This document shows, piece by piece, positions 1 through 6,888 of a stretch of DNA of 20,926 bases (positions are counted from its first letter, which is position 1; each line of letters opens with the position of its first letter). The DNA lies in assembly GCA_002309615.1 (NCBI GenBank), contig DBXT01000071.1, positions 18,481-39,406 on the forward strand. The letters run 5' to 3'. The notes under the pieces were generated by a model. It saw only the letters and a list, made by a program, of their open reading frames with translations. It had not been told where the DNA came from and ran no database searches. Source of the DNA: Bacteroidales bacterium UBA1205 (GTDB taxonomy: Bacteria > Bacteroidota > Bacteroidia > Bacteroidales > WCHB1-69). The position numbers and the translations under genes are program-made.

Positions 1-74
1 TTTAAAAATTTTACGGCATCTTCCATAATAGGAAAATCGGAAGTGCTACCCATGATAATACTTATTGTTGCCAT
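1..74 (-). CDS. purE: N5-carboxyaminoimidazole ribonucleotide mutase, N-terminal fragment (cut by window edge)
   Basis: Only the first 24 codons are in the window; the gene continues past position 1. The minus strand read from 74 gives MATISIIMGSTSDFPIMEDA and then VKFL. The I-I-M-G-S-T-S-D block followed by P-x-M-E-x-A is the hallmark N-terminus of PurE, where the G-S-x-S-D loop binds the nucleotide phosphate. PurE converts N5-CAIR to CAIR in purine synthesis in the cytoplasm. The start lies 15 bases after the stop of the upstream YitT-family gene on the same strand, and there is no promoter element between them, so the two are probably co-transcribed. The identification rests on a short but very characteristic motif. 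Length and catalytic histidine cannot be checked here. Confidence 0.88.
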   Translation of the reverse strand, partial: MATISIIMGSTSDFPIMEDAVKFL

Positions 75-89
75 ATATGTGTTGTTTTA

Positions 90-1052
90 TTATTCTTGCG
101 GTAATGATTTAAAGCCGTTGCCCATAATTTCCGAACTTTCTATCACATTGACAAAAGCGTTCGGGTCAAGAAAACGGAGGTTGGATTTCAATTTCACTAA
201 ATCGGAACGGTTCAAGGTTACATAAAGCATTTTTCTTTCTGCGCCTTGGTACAGACCGCTACCGGCGAAAACAGTACCGCTTCGATCCAAATCATGAATA
301 ATAAATTCGCGTACCTCGTCAATTTTATCGGTAACAATAAATGCCGTTTTGTAACTTTTGACACCTTCCACAACAAGGTCTATAATCTTGCTTTCAATAA
401 AGATAAGTATAATAGAGTAGATAGGCAGACGAATATCTTCAAAAGCTACAAGAGTAGTTAAAGAGATAATGCTATCTACTATCAATACCAAAGTTCCCAG
501 ACTGATTTTGGTGTATTTATGAGCTATCATGGCAATAATGTCAGACCCCCCCGAAGTGGCACCGGAGCGGAATATAATACCGATGGCCACACCGTAAATA
601 AGCCCGGCGACAACAGTGTTCAAGAAGAAATCGGGCATGAAATAACGTTGTACAGTTCCATCCATGAAAAACAATGAGGACTGCATATGGGCATCAAAGA
701 AAGGAGGATCGTAAATAACAGGAGCATAGCCCCAATGTGTTTCCAGAATAAAGGTAAACACGGGTATTAAAATAACCGATATCACTGTTTTGACACCGAA
801 TTTAGGCCCTAATATTATTGTGCCGATGATCAACAGAGGAATATCCATGCAAACACCTGCCAAAGATATTTTCCATCCCCACAAGGCGTTAAAAACGTTA
901 GCAAGACCATATACGCCTCCGGGTGCCAAATGATAAGGATTCACAAACATCACGTCACCTATGGCGAACAAAAAACATCCGGTTATCAAATAAACATATG
1001 ATAAGATGGTTTCTTTGGTAAAAATCTTTTTATCTTTCAACATATTTTGCAA
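90..1052 (-). CDS. YitT family membrane protein (DUF161 + DUF2179)
   Basis: A 320-residue polytopic membrane protein of the YitT family, with unknown transport or regulatory function in the inner membrane. Hydrophobic segments lie at about residues 17-37, 60-82, 88-104, 143-165 and 183-222. Glycine-rich stretches typical of YitT are present (LAPGGVYGLAN near 43-53 and RSGATSGGSDIIA near 162-174). The C-terminal soluble part, about 232-312, matches the DUF2179 layout, with K-x-A-F-I-V-T near the beginning and G-x-Y-x-G near G268. Length is normal for Bacteroidota members. It is the first gene of a two-gene unit with purE and is driven from a TATCTTTG box about 70 bases upstream. A second Met at codon 4 is an equally possible start. 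The family assignment is firm; the substrate is unknown. Confidence 0.85.
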   Translation of the reverse strand: MQNMLKDKKIFTKETILSYVYLITGCFLFAIGDVMFVNPYHLAPGGVYGLANVFNALWGWKISLAGVCMDIPLLIIGTIILGPKFGVKTVISVILIPVFTFILETHWGYAPVIYDPPFFDAHMQSSLFFMDGTVQRYFMPDFFLNTVVAGLIYGVAIGIIFRSGATSGGSDIIAMIAHKYTKISLGTLVLIVDSIISLTTLVAFEDIRLPIYSIILIFIESKIIDLVVEGVKSYKTAFIVTDKIDEVREFIIHDLDRSGTVFAGSGLYQGAERKMLYVTLNRSDLVKLKSNLRFLDPNAFVNVIESSEIMGNGFKSLPQE

Positions 1053-1120
1053 TATACTATAATGTATTTATTTCTGTATATGTGTATTATCCGCACCTTA
1101 TTCATAAGGAGCATATCATG

Positions 1121-1128
1121 CAAAGATA
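1121..1128 (-). promoter_or_regulatory. Promoter -7 box for yitT-purE
   Basis: The minus strand reads TATCTTTG followed by CATG, matching the Bacteroidota TAnnTTTG -7 consensus. A TTTTGG stretch at 1149-1144 is the best -33 candidate, although the spacing is shorter than ideal. The predicted transcript start is near 1114, giving a leader of about 60 bases before the yitT ATG. Confidence 0.65.
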
Positions 1129-1170
1129 CACTTTTTTTAGCTACCAAAACACAGGGTAGTAAAAAAGTGT
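1128..1170. repeat. Imperfect inverted repeat abutting the yitT -7 box
   Basis: The left arm 1128-1145 (ACACTTTTTTTAGCTACC) pairs with the right arm 1155-1170 (GGTAGTAAAAAAGTGT). This gives 16 base pairs with single-base bulges at T1138 and G1140 and a 9-base loop. The arm ends on the first base of the yitT -7 element and covers the expected -33 region. It could be an operator, or a terminator for the incoming lepA transcript. No U-tract follows on either strand, so a simple terminator is less likely. Confidence 0.5.
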
Positions 1171-1207
1171 AAAACTATTTGTTTTATCTCCGAAAAACAG
1201 CAATTTT

Positions 1208-1233
1208 TACTGAAAATCAGTCTATTTTCAGTA
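1208..1233 (-). terminator. Possible terminator hairpin overlapping the lepA stop codon
   Basis: A perfect 10-base-pair inverted repeat (1208-1217 with 1224-1233, loop CAGTCT) covers the last codons and stop of lepA. On the minus strand the downstream sequence is A-rich before a short T run (TGTTTTT), so it lacks an immediate U-tract. It may be a weak or 3'-end-protecting structure rather than a strong terminator. Confidence 0.35.
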
Positions 1234-3004
1234 CAGCTAAAAATGCGGATTGCGGCACTTCCACATTTCCGATTTGACGCATACGTTTTTTGCCTCTTTT
1301 TTGTTTTTCCAAAAGTTTACGCTTACGCGTAATATCACCGCCATAACATTTAGCGGTAACATCCTTGCGGACGGCTTTTACCGTTTCGCGAGCTATAATC
1401 TTGCCGCCTATAGCCGCCTGTATGGCTATATCAAACTGATGACGGGGAATCAGTTCCTTTAATTTTTCGCACATTCTGCGACCGAATTCATAGGCATGGT
1501 CCACATGTATTAATGTAGAAAGAGCATCTACCGATTCACCATTGAGCAAAATATCTAATTTAGCTAATTTTGCTTCTCGATAACCGTTTATGTAATAGTC
1601 AAATGAGGCGTATCCTTTAGAGCAACTCTTTAACTTGTCGTAAAAGTCAAAAACTATTTCTCCCAAAGGTAAATCAAAGGTTAGTTCGGTACGATTGGAA
1701 GCAAGATATACTTGTGATTTCAGTGTGCCACGCTTATCCAGACACAATTTCATGATATAGCCTATAAATTCCGATTTGGTAATTATTTGTGCGGAAATAT
1801 ACGGTTCTTCTATATGATCTATATTGTTAACAGGGGGCATGCCTGAAGGATTGTGCACATCCAAAATTTCTTTTTTGGTGGTAATCACCTTATAGGAAAC
1901 ATTCGGCACGGTGGTAATCACATCCATATCAAATTCTCTGTCCAATCGTTCTTGTATGATTTCCATATGCAAAAGTCCCAAAAATCCGCATCTGAAACCA
2001 AAGCCGAGAGCGGCGGATGATTCCGGCTCAAATGTAAGGGAGGCATCGTTGAGTTGTAATTTTTCCAACGAAGAACGCAGTTCTTCATAATCATCGGCTA
2101 CCACGGGATAAATACCTGCAAAGAGCATGGGTTTTACTTCCGAAAAACCGGCAATGGCTTCTTGGCATGGATTATTCACATGGGTGATGGTGTCGCCTAC
2201 GCTTACTTCTTTGGCATTTTTGATACCGGAAATAATATAGCCCACATCTCCTGCTTTTAGCACATTTCGTGGTTGGGGAGTGAGCCCCAAAACACCTATT
2301 TCATCGGCATGATATTCTTTTCCTGAAGCTACAAATTTCACAAAATCATTGGTATGTATTTGTCCGTTGAACACACGAAAATAGGCATAAATACCTCTAA
2401 ATGAATTAAACACGGAGTCAAATATCAGTGCTTGCAGGGGTGCTTCGCTATCACCTTGCGGCGGGCGGATACGTTCAATAATGGCTTTTAACACCTCTTC
2501 CACACCTTCTCCCGTTTTGGCGCTTACCATCAAAATGTCATCGCTGTCACAGCCCAAAAGGTCTACTATCTGGTCTTTAACTTCTTCGGGCATGGCATTA
2601 GGCATATCCATTTTATTGAGTATGGGAACAATATCCAAATTATGGTCTATGGCTTGATAGAGGTTGGAAATGGTTTGTGCTTGAATACCTTGTGTGGCAT
2701 CTACTACCAACAAAGCTCCTTCACATGCTGCAATGGAACGGGATACCTCGTACGAGAAATCCACATGTCCCGGAGTGTCTATCAAATTGAGTATATAATC
2801 TTCATTATTATAACGATAGGTCATTTCTATGGCATGGCTCTTGATGGTGATGCCTTTTTCTCGCTCCAAATCCATGTCATCCAGCAGTTGGTTTTGGAAA
2901 TTGCGTTCATTAACGGCACCGGTAAATTGCAAAAGCCTGTCGGCTAAAGTGCTTTTTCCGTGATCGATGTGAGCTATAATGCAGAAATTTCTAATATTTT
3001 TCAT
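1217..3004 (-). CDS. lepA: Elongation factor 4 (LepA), ribosome back-translocating GTPase
   Basis: A 595-residue translational GTPase, the usual LepA length of about 595-600. The G1 loop A-H-I-D-H-G-K-S-T is at residues 11-19, G3 D-T-P-G-H at 76-80 and G4 N-K-M-D at 130-133. The C-terminal LepA-specific domain ends in a basic segment rich in K and R (KRGKKRMRQIGNVEVPQ), which is diagnostic against EF-G. LepA binds the 70S ribosome and is thought to act on stalled or mistranslocated complexes or in initiation and assembly; it is associated with the cytoplasmic membrane in some species. The start is 9 bases after the purB stop on the same strand, so purB-lepA form an operon. No motif is missing. 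Confidence 0.97.
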   Translation of the reverse strand: MKNIRNFCIIAHIDHGKSTLADRLLQFTGAVNERNFQNQLLDDMDLEREKGITIKSHAIEMTYRYNNEDYILNLIDTPGHVDFSYEVSRSIAACEGALLVVDATQGIQAQTISNLYQAIDHNLDIVPILNKMDMPNAMPEEVKDQIVDLLGCDSDDILMVSAKTGEGVEEVLKAIIERIRPPQGDSEAPLQALIFDSVFNSFRGIYAYFRVFNGQIHTNDFVKFVASGKEYHADEIGVLGLTPQPRNVLKAGDVGYIISGIKNAKEVSVGDTITHVNNPCQEAIAGFSEVKPMLFAGIYPVVADDYEELRSSLEKLQLNDASLTFEPESSAALGFGFRCGFLGLLHMEIIQERLDREFDMDVITTVPNVSYKVITTKKEILDVHNPSGMPPVNNIDHIEEPYISAQIITKSEFIGYIMKLCLDKRGTLKSQVYLASNRTELTFDLPLGEIVFDFYDKLKSCSKGYASFDYYINGYREAKLAKLDILLNGESVDALSTLIHVDHAYEFGRRMCEKLKELIPRHQFDIAIQAAIGGKIIARETVKAVRKDVTAKCYGGDITRKRKLLEKQKRGKKRMRQIGNVEVPQSAFLAVLKID

Positions 3005-3013
3005 GCTCTTTTT

Positions 3014-4369
3014 TTAGTATTTCGGGTGTATGCCGGTGTAATTATGCGGTGTTATCTGTTTGAGTTCTTGTTTAACATCCTCGGAAACATTCAAGGTGTT
3101 TATAAATTCGTGGATCACTTCCTTGGTGATATGTGTTTTACCGCGGGTAAGTTGCTTTAAAGCCTCGTAGGGTTGGGGATATTGTTCTCTTCGCAAAATG
3201 GTTTGTATAGCTTCTGCCACCACAGCCCAATTTTTTTCCAAATCGTTATAGATAGCCTCTTGATTCAACAACAGTTTATTCATGCCACGCATCAAACTAT
3301 GAAAGGCTATCATGGTGTGAGCCATAGGAACACCCACATTACGCGTTACGGTGCTGTCGGTTAAATCTCTTTGCATACGGGATACGGGTAATTTTGCCGA
3401 CAAAGCCTGCAACAGGGCATTGGCGATGCAAATATTTCCCTCCGAATTTTCAAAATCGATAGGATTCACCTTGTGGGGCATAGCCGAAGAGCCCACTTCG
3501 CCGGCCTTCACCTGCTGACGAAAATATTCCATGGAAATATAGGTCCACATATCCCTGTCCAAATCCAGTAATATGGTGTTAATCCGTTTGATATTGTCGA
3601 AATAGGCGGCCATATTGTCATAATGTTCTATTTGTGTGGTGGTGTGCAAACGTTTTAAATGCAGCCTGTTGCATAAGAAATCATCACTGAATTTCACCCA
3701 ATTGATATGAGGATAAGCCACAAAATGAGCATTGAAATTACCCGTAGCCCCTCCGAATTTGCCACAGAACGGAATAGTGGACAGTAGCTCTCTTTGATTT
3801 TCCAAACGTTCTATAAATACGTAAATTTCTTTACCTAAATTGGTAGGAGATGCCGGTTGACCGTGAGTGTGTGCCAACATGGATACATTTTGCCATTCTT
3901 GAGCCTTGTTTTTCAACAATGCCAATATTTGGTCCAACAAAGGAATGTACACATTTTCATGACATTGCCTTAACAGATAGGGGAGAGCGGTGTTGTTGAT
4001 ATCTTGCGAGGTGAGTCCGAAATGTATAAACTCTTTGTATGCTGATATATTAAGTCGGTCAAATTGTTCTTTAAGAAAATATTCTACAGCCTTAACATCG
4101 TGATTGGTGGTTTTTTCTATTTCTTTTATCCTTTGAGCATGCTCTTGGGTAAAATTGTCAACTATAGATCTAAGTTTTGGAAAACACGATTTATCTATGT
4201 TACTTAACTGAGGCAAAGGAAGTTCGCACAGAGCAATGAAATATTCTATCTCCACATGCACACGTGCTTTAATCAGTGCATATTCCGAAAAATATTCCGT
4301 TAAAACCTCAACTTTGTTAAAATAGCGACCATCTAAAGGCGAAATAGCTGTTAAAGTGTTTAATTGCAT
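3014..4369 (-). CDS. purB: Adenylosuccinate lyase
   Basis: A 451-residue member of the fumarase/aspartase superfamily. The product cleaves SAICAR to AICAR and adenylosuccinate to AMP, both releasing fumarate, in the cytoplasm. Conserved regions visible are T-S-Q-D-I-N-N at 120-126, H-T-H-G-Q-P-A at 167-173 (catalytic His region) and the superfamily signature S-S-A-M-P-H-K-V-N-P at 294-303, carried on the mobile catalytic loop. The N-terminal L-x-A-I-S-P-L-D-G-R-Y is typical of the long PurB form seen in E. coli and Bacteroidota. It is the first gene of the purB-lepA unit, with a TATCTTTG promoter 43 bases upstream. It is intact, with no oddities. Confidence 0.97.
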   Translation of the reverse strand: MQLNTLTAISPLDGRYFNKVEVLTEYFSEYALIKARVHVEIEYFIALCELPLPQLSNIDKSCFPKLRSIVDNFTQEHAQRIKEIEKTTNHDVKAVEYFLKEQFDRLNISAYKEFIHFGLTSQDINNTALPYLLRQCHENVYIPLLDQILALLKNKAQEWQNVSMLAHTHGQPASPTNLGKEIYVFIERLENQRELLSTIPFCGKFGGATGNFNAHFVAYPHINWVKFSDDFLCNRLHLKRLHTTTQIEHYDNMAAYFDNIKRINTILLDLDRDMWTYISMEYFRQQVKAGEVGSSAMPHKVNPIDFENSEGNICIANALLQALSAKLPVSRMQRDLTDSTVTRNVGVPMAHTMIAFHSLMRGMNKLLLNQEAIYNDLEKNWAVVAEAIQTILRREQYPQPYEALKQLTRGKTHITKEVIHEFINTLNVSEDVKQELKQITPHNYTGIHPKY

Positions 4370-4411
4370 ATAGTTATATGTTTTTGTTTAAATTCAATAT
4401 ATCCAAATATG

Positions 4412-4419
4412 CAAAGATA
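4412..4419 (-). promoter_or_regulatory. Promoter -7 box for purB-lepA
   Basis: The minus strand reads TATCTTTG followed by CAT, a full match to the Bacteroidota TAnnTTTG box, 43 bases upstream of the purB ATG. The upstream sequence is T/A-rich (CGGTTTTATCTAAAAAAATGG) with no clear -33 TTTG. The predicted leader is about 36 bases. Confidence 0.65.
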
Positions 4420-4610
4420 CCATTTTTTTAGATAAAACCGTTATATAAGAGCGGTATTTTTTTGTTTCCTGACATGAAATGTACATCTATAGAATGAATG
4501 TCTTTGCGTCAAACATTTTTTTAATAGTTACAGGATATATAATAAGAAGAAACAAAATCAAAGTAACAATTATTTAACACAGAAAATCGAATTTTCTCAT
4601 TTTTTTTTTC

Positions 4611-4618
4611 TATCTTTG
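4611..4618 (+). promoter_or_regulatory. Promoter -7 box for the small lipoprotein gene
   Basis: TATCTTTG matches the TAnnTTTG consensus and follows a run of T residues. Transcription would begin near 4625, leaving a leader of about 16 bases before the ATG at 4641. The box overlaps the first copy of an 18-base tandem duplication. Confidence 0.6.
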
Positions 4619-4651
4619 TAACATAAAAAAATATTGTAACATGAAAAAAAT
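4616..4651 (+). repeat. 18-bp tandem duplication spanning promoter and start codon
   Basis: TTGTAACATAAAAAAATA (4616-4633) is followed directly by TTGTAACATGAAAAAAA (from 4634), nearly the same unit. The second copy contains the start codon ATG where the first has ATA. The first copy overlaps the -7 box. The unit resembles the promoter-start block of the lipoprotein gene at 18107 (CTTTGTAACATG). Confidence 0.6.
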
Positions 4652-4952
4652 ATTATACATTGGTTTACTACTTATTGCCACAATGACGGCATGCAAAAAG
4701 CATTATTGTCAAGCAACAATCGAAAATTATGGAGAAGATGTCATCATATCTGACAAGTATGGAACATACACCATAAGGAAAAAGGAGTCTATTAAAGCAA
4801 TTGGCAAGGGCAAAACTTATGTTTTCACAACTTTATATTACAGCGTAACAAGATATGCACCTTGTGTTGATGGATATACTAATATCATATTTCTCGGATA
4901 TGATGAACAAACCGGAGAAAGAATTATCCGATATTCTGACAAAAAAAATTAA
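4641..4952 (+). CDS. Small hypothetical lipoprotein
   Basis: I do not recognise this 103-residue protein. It starts with a short basic n-region and hydrophobic core ending in a lipobox-like T-M-T-A-C (Cys18 would be lipidated), so it is probably a lipoprotein. The acylated Cys is followed by two lysines (C-K-K-H-Y-C) rather than acidic residues. The mature part is about 85 residues with three further cysteines at about 23, 75 and none paired by an obvious motif; it is rich in Tyr, Lys and beta-branched residues, consistent with a small beta-rich domain. It stands alone between two minus-strand genes with its own promoter, so it is a monocistronic island. The real coding status is supported by signal peptide and promoter rather than by homology. 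Confidence 0.7.
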   Translation: MKKILYIGLLLIATMTACKKHYCQATIENYGEDVIISDKYGTYTIRKKESIKAIGKGKTYVFTTLYYSVTRYAPCVDGYTNIIFLGYDEQTGERIIRYSDKKN

Positions 4953-5262
4953 AGTATAGTTTGAGTTTAAAGGCAATACAAATCGTTGATTTTAGTGTAT
5001 AGCCATTTTGTCCCATAATTTATATTATGTTAAGTAACGGATAAAAAATAACTACTCCGCATTCAGATAAACAACCATGTATTTTCAGTTGATGTGAATA
5101 ATTTTTTTTAATTATACATAAAAAAATGCTAAACAAATATAGTCTGAGCATGTATGCCGCAAAAAAAATATAAATATGTCTCACATCGTCAAATAAAAAT
5201 GGTCAAAAAAACATGAAATGCTCATACTTTTTTGACCATTACAAATATAATTTGATATGATT
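4953..5262. other. 310-base noncoding gap between convergent genes
   Basis: This very AT-rich stretch lies between the small lipoprotein gene and the aldolase gene, which converge. It holds the strong hairpin at 5198-5240 and a weak AT-only 6-bp hairpin at 5014-5029 (CATAAT/ATTATG). I see no open reading frame of note, no TAnnTTTG promoter and no RNA gene. Confidence 0.6.
5198..5240 (-). terminator. Terminator hairpin downstream of the aldolase gene
   Basis: A perfect 13-bp inverted repeat (AATGGTCAAAAAA at 5198-5210, TTTTTTGACCATT at 5228-5240) has a 17-base loop that itself can form a 4-bp inner stem (ATGA/TCAT). On the minus strand the stem is followed by TTTTATTT, fitting intrinsic termination of fba, whose stop is 22 bases before it. 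It may also act for the plus-strand lipoprotein, but the stem then lacks a T run. Confidence 0.7.
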
Positions 5263-6234
5263 TTATTCGACTCTGTTAGCGCTACCCAACACGTTGATAA
5301 TCTTATGTTTATATAATTCTTTTAATTTTTCTCTGGCGGGACCCAAATATTTTCTCGGGTCAAATTCGCCGGGATTTTCAGCCAGCACTTTTCTCACGGC
5401 TGCTGTCATAGCCAAACGACCGTCGGAGTCAATATTGATTTTGCATACAGCTGATGTGGCTGCTCTACGCAGTTGATCTTCAGGAACGCCGGCAGAATTT
5501 TCTATCTTGCCGCCATATTGGTTGATTTCAGCCACTATATCTTGCGGTACAGAAGAAGAACCATGCAACACTATCGGAAATCCGGGAATACGTTTTTCCA
5601 CCTCTTCCAATATATCAAAACGCAAAGGAGGTATGGCTTCACCGGGTTTTACCTTGAATTTAAACGCCCCGTGGGAGGTGCCTATGGATATGGCCAATGA
5701 ATCCACTCCGGTACGTTTTACAAAGTCTTCCACCTCTTCCGGACGGGTGTAGGTATGTTTTTCGGCAGACACTTCGTCTTCTATTCCTGCCAACACACCC
5801 AATTCACCTTCCACCGTTACATCAAATTGATGTGCATAGTCCACCACCTTTTTGGTTAAGGCTATATTTTCTTCATAACTAAGATGTGAACCGTCTATCA
5901 TTACGGAAGAAAAACCTGTTTCTATACACGATTTGCACAATTCAAAACTATCGCCATGGTCCAAATGTAATACTATAGGAATGTCACAACCCAATTCGTG
6001 AGCATATTCTGTAGCGCCTTTTGCCATATTTTTTAACAAATTTTGATTGGCATACTTGCGTGCTCCGCTTGACACCTGCAATATTACAGGGGATTTGGTT
6101 TCCACGCAAGCCATGATGATGGCTTGCAGTTGTTCCAAATTGTTAAAATTAAAAGCCGGAATGGCATATTTGCCTGCCATGGCTTTTTTGAACATTTCTC
6201 TTGTGTTTACTAAACCTAATTCTTTATATGTCAT
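5263..6234 (-). CDS. fba: Class II fructose-1,6-bisphosphate aldolase
   Basis: A 323-residue zinc-dependent TIM-barrel aldolase. It cleaves fructose-1,6-bisphosphate to glyceraldehyde-3-phosphate and dihydroxyacetone phosphate in glycolysis, and the reverse in gluconeogenesis. Visible motifs: V-L-H-L-D-H-G with catalytic Asp92 and zinc-ligand His93; the family segment G-F-S-S-V-M-I-D-G-S-H at 107-117; E-G-E-L-G at 142-146; S-H-G with His189; and L-H-G-S-S with His224. The last two histidines are the expected remaining zinc ligands. Substrate preference (FBP rather than tagatose-1,6-bisphosphate) is inferred from overall similarity to Bacteroidota FbaA-type enzymes. It is monocistronic, with its own TAACTTTG promoter and a downstream hairpin. 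Confidence 0.94.
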   Translation of the reverse strand: MTYKELGLVNTREMFKKAMAGKYAIPAFNFNNLEQLQAIIMACVETKSPVILQVSSGARKYANQNLLKNMAKGATEYAHELGCDIPIVLHLDHGDSFELCKSCIETGFSSVMIDGSHLSYEENIALTKKVVDYAHQFDVTVEGELGVLAGIEDEVSAEKHTYTRPEEVEDFVKRTGVDSLAISIGTSHGAFKFKVKPGEAIPPLRFDILEEVEKRIPGFPIVLHGSSSVPQDIVAEINQYGGKIENSAGVPEDQLRRAATSAVCKINIDSDGRLAMTAAVRKVLAENPGEFDPRKYLGPAREKLKELYKHKIINVLGSANRVE

Positions 6235-6263
6235 AATGGAATAATTTATTGCAAAATTTTGTG

Positions 6264-6271
6264 CAAAGTTA
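6264..6271 (-). promoter_or_regulatory. Promoter -7 box for fba
   Basis: The minus strand reads TAACTTTG followed by CAC, matching TAnnTTTG, 29 bases upstream of the fba ATG. The leader would be about 23 bases. No clear -33 element is visible at the expected distance. Confidence 0.6.
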
Positions 6272-6349
6272 ACATTTTTTTTATTTGAATCAGTTTATTT
6301 ATTCAACAATAATTATCATTTTTTTTTAGCAAGAAATTATTTCTTACGA

Positions 6350-6383
6350 TTGCATGTGCGTATTGATAAAATTTGTACTTTTG
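6350..6383 (+). promoter_or_regulatory. Promoter (-33 TTG, -7 TACTTTTG) for the DUF4293 gene and uvrB
   Basis: The -7 box TACTTTTG is at 6376-6383 and a TTG -33 element at 6350-6352, exactly 26 bases upstream by first base. The transcript start would be near 6390. This excludes any start codon around 6373 for the downstream gene and supports the ATG at 6409. Confidence 0.7.
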
Positions 6384-6408
6384 CAATAAATCAAAAAAAG
6401 AAGAAAAT

Positions 6409-6882
6409 ATGATACAAAGAGTTCAAACATTATTCCTTATTTTGGCTGTTGCATGTTTGGCAGCCACATGTTTTTTGCCCTTGGGTGATATCACCACCGA
6501 TTTTTCTTATTATGAATACGATGCATGGTCGTTGCACGATACCACGGCAGACCAGCAAATAATTCAAAATACCTATATCATAGGTTTGTTATCCGCAATA
6601 TTGGCAGTTTTGGCTGTAGTGGCTGTGTTTTTATACAAAAAAAGGCCTGCACAAAGCAAACTTTGCATGGCAGCCATGTTTTTGAACCTTATACTTATAT
6701 TATTTATAAGTACCATCTATCCGGATTTGATATTTAAAAAACTGGATGTTATCAACGGAAATGAAGCAAGATTGTCTCCGTGGTGTTTTCTTCCCCTCTG
6801 CTCTGCCCTTTTGTTTTATTTGGCAAGCAAATTCATCAATAAAGATGAAAAAATGGTGAGAGCAGCCGATAGATTACGCTAA
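6409..6882 (+). CDS. DUF4293 family membrane protein
   Basis: A 157-residue integral membrane protein starting MIQRVQTLFLILA, which is the characteristic opening of the Bacteroidota-specific DUF4293 family. Four hydrophobic helices are visible, at about residues 7-27, 57-77, 84-107 and 126-143, with a polar loop at 28-53 and a charged C-terminus. Function is unknown. A longer reading frame opens at 6373, but its first codons overlap the -7 box, so the start at 6409 is chosen. uvrB follows after only 6 bases, so the two are co-transcribed. That linkage does not by itself imply a role in DNA repair. Confidence 0.85.
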   Translation: MIQRVQTLFLILAVACLAATCFLPLGDITTDFSYYEYDAWSLHDTTADQQIIQNTYIIGLLSAILAVLAVVAVFLYKKRPAQSKLCMAAMFLNLILILFISTIYPDLIFKKLDVINGNEARLSPWCFLPLCSALLFYLASKFINKDEKMVRAADRLR

Positions 6883-6888
6883 CCTATT

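Noticed and set aside
4437..4462. ACCG/CGGT stem followed by a T run, resembling a plus-strand terminator
   Set aside because: The stem is only 4 solid pairs plus a mismatch, and no plus-strand gene lies upstream to terminate.
6373..6408. Earlier start for the DUF4293 protein, adding 12 residues
   Set aside because: These codons overlap the -7 box TACTTTTG, and the family normally begins M-I-Q-R-V-Q-T at 6409.
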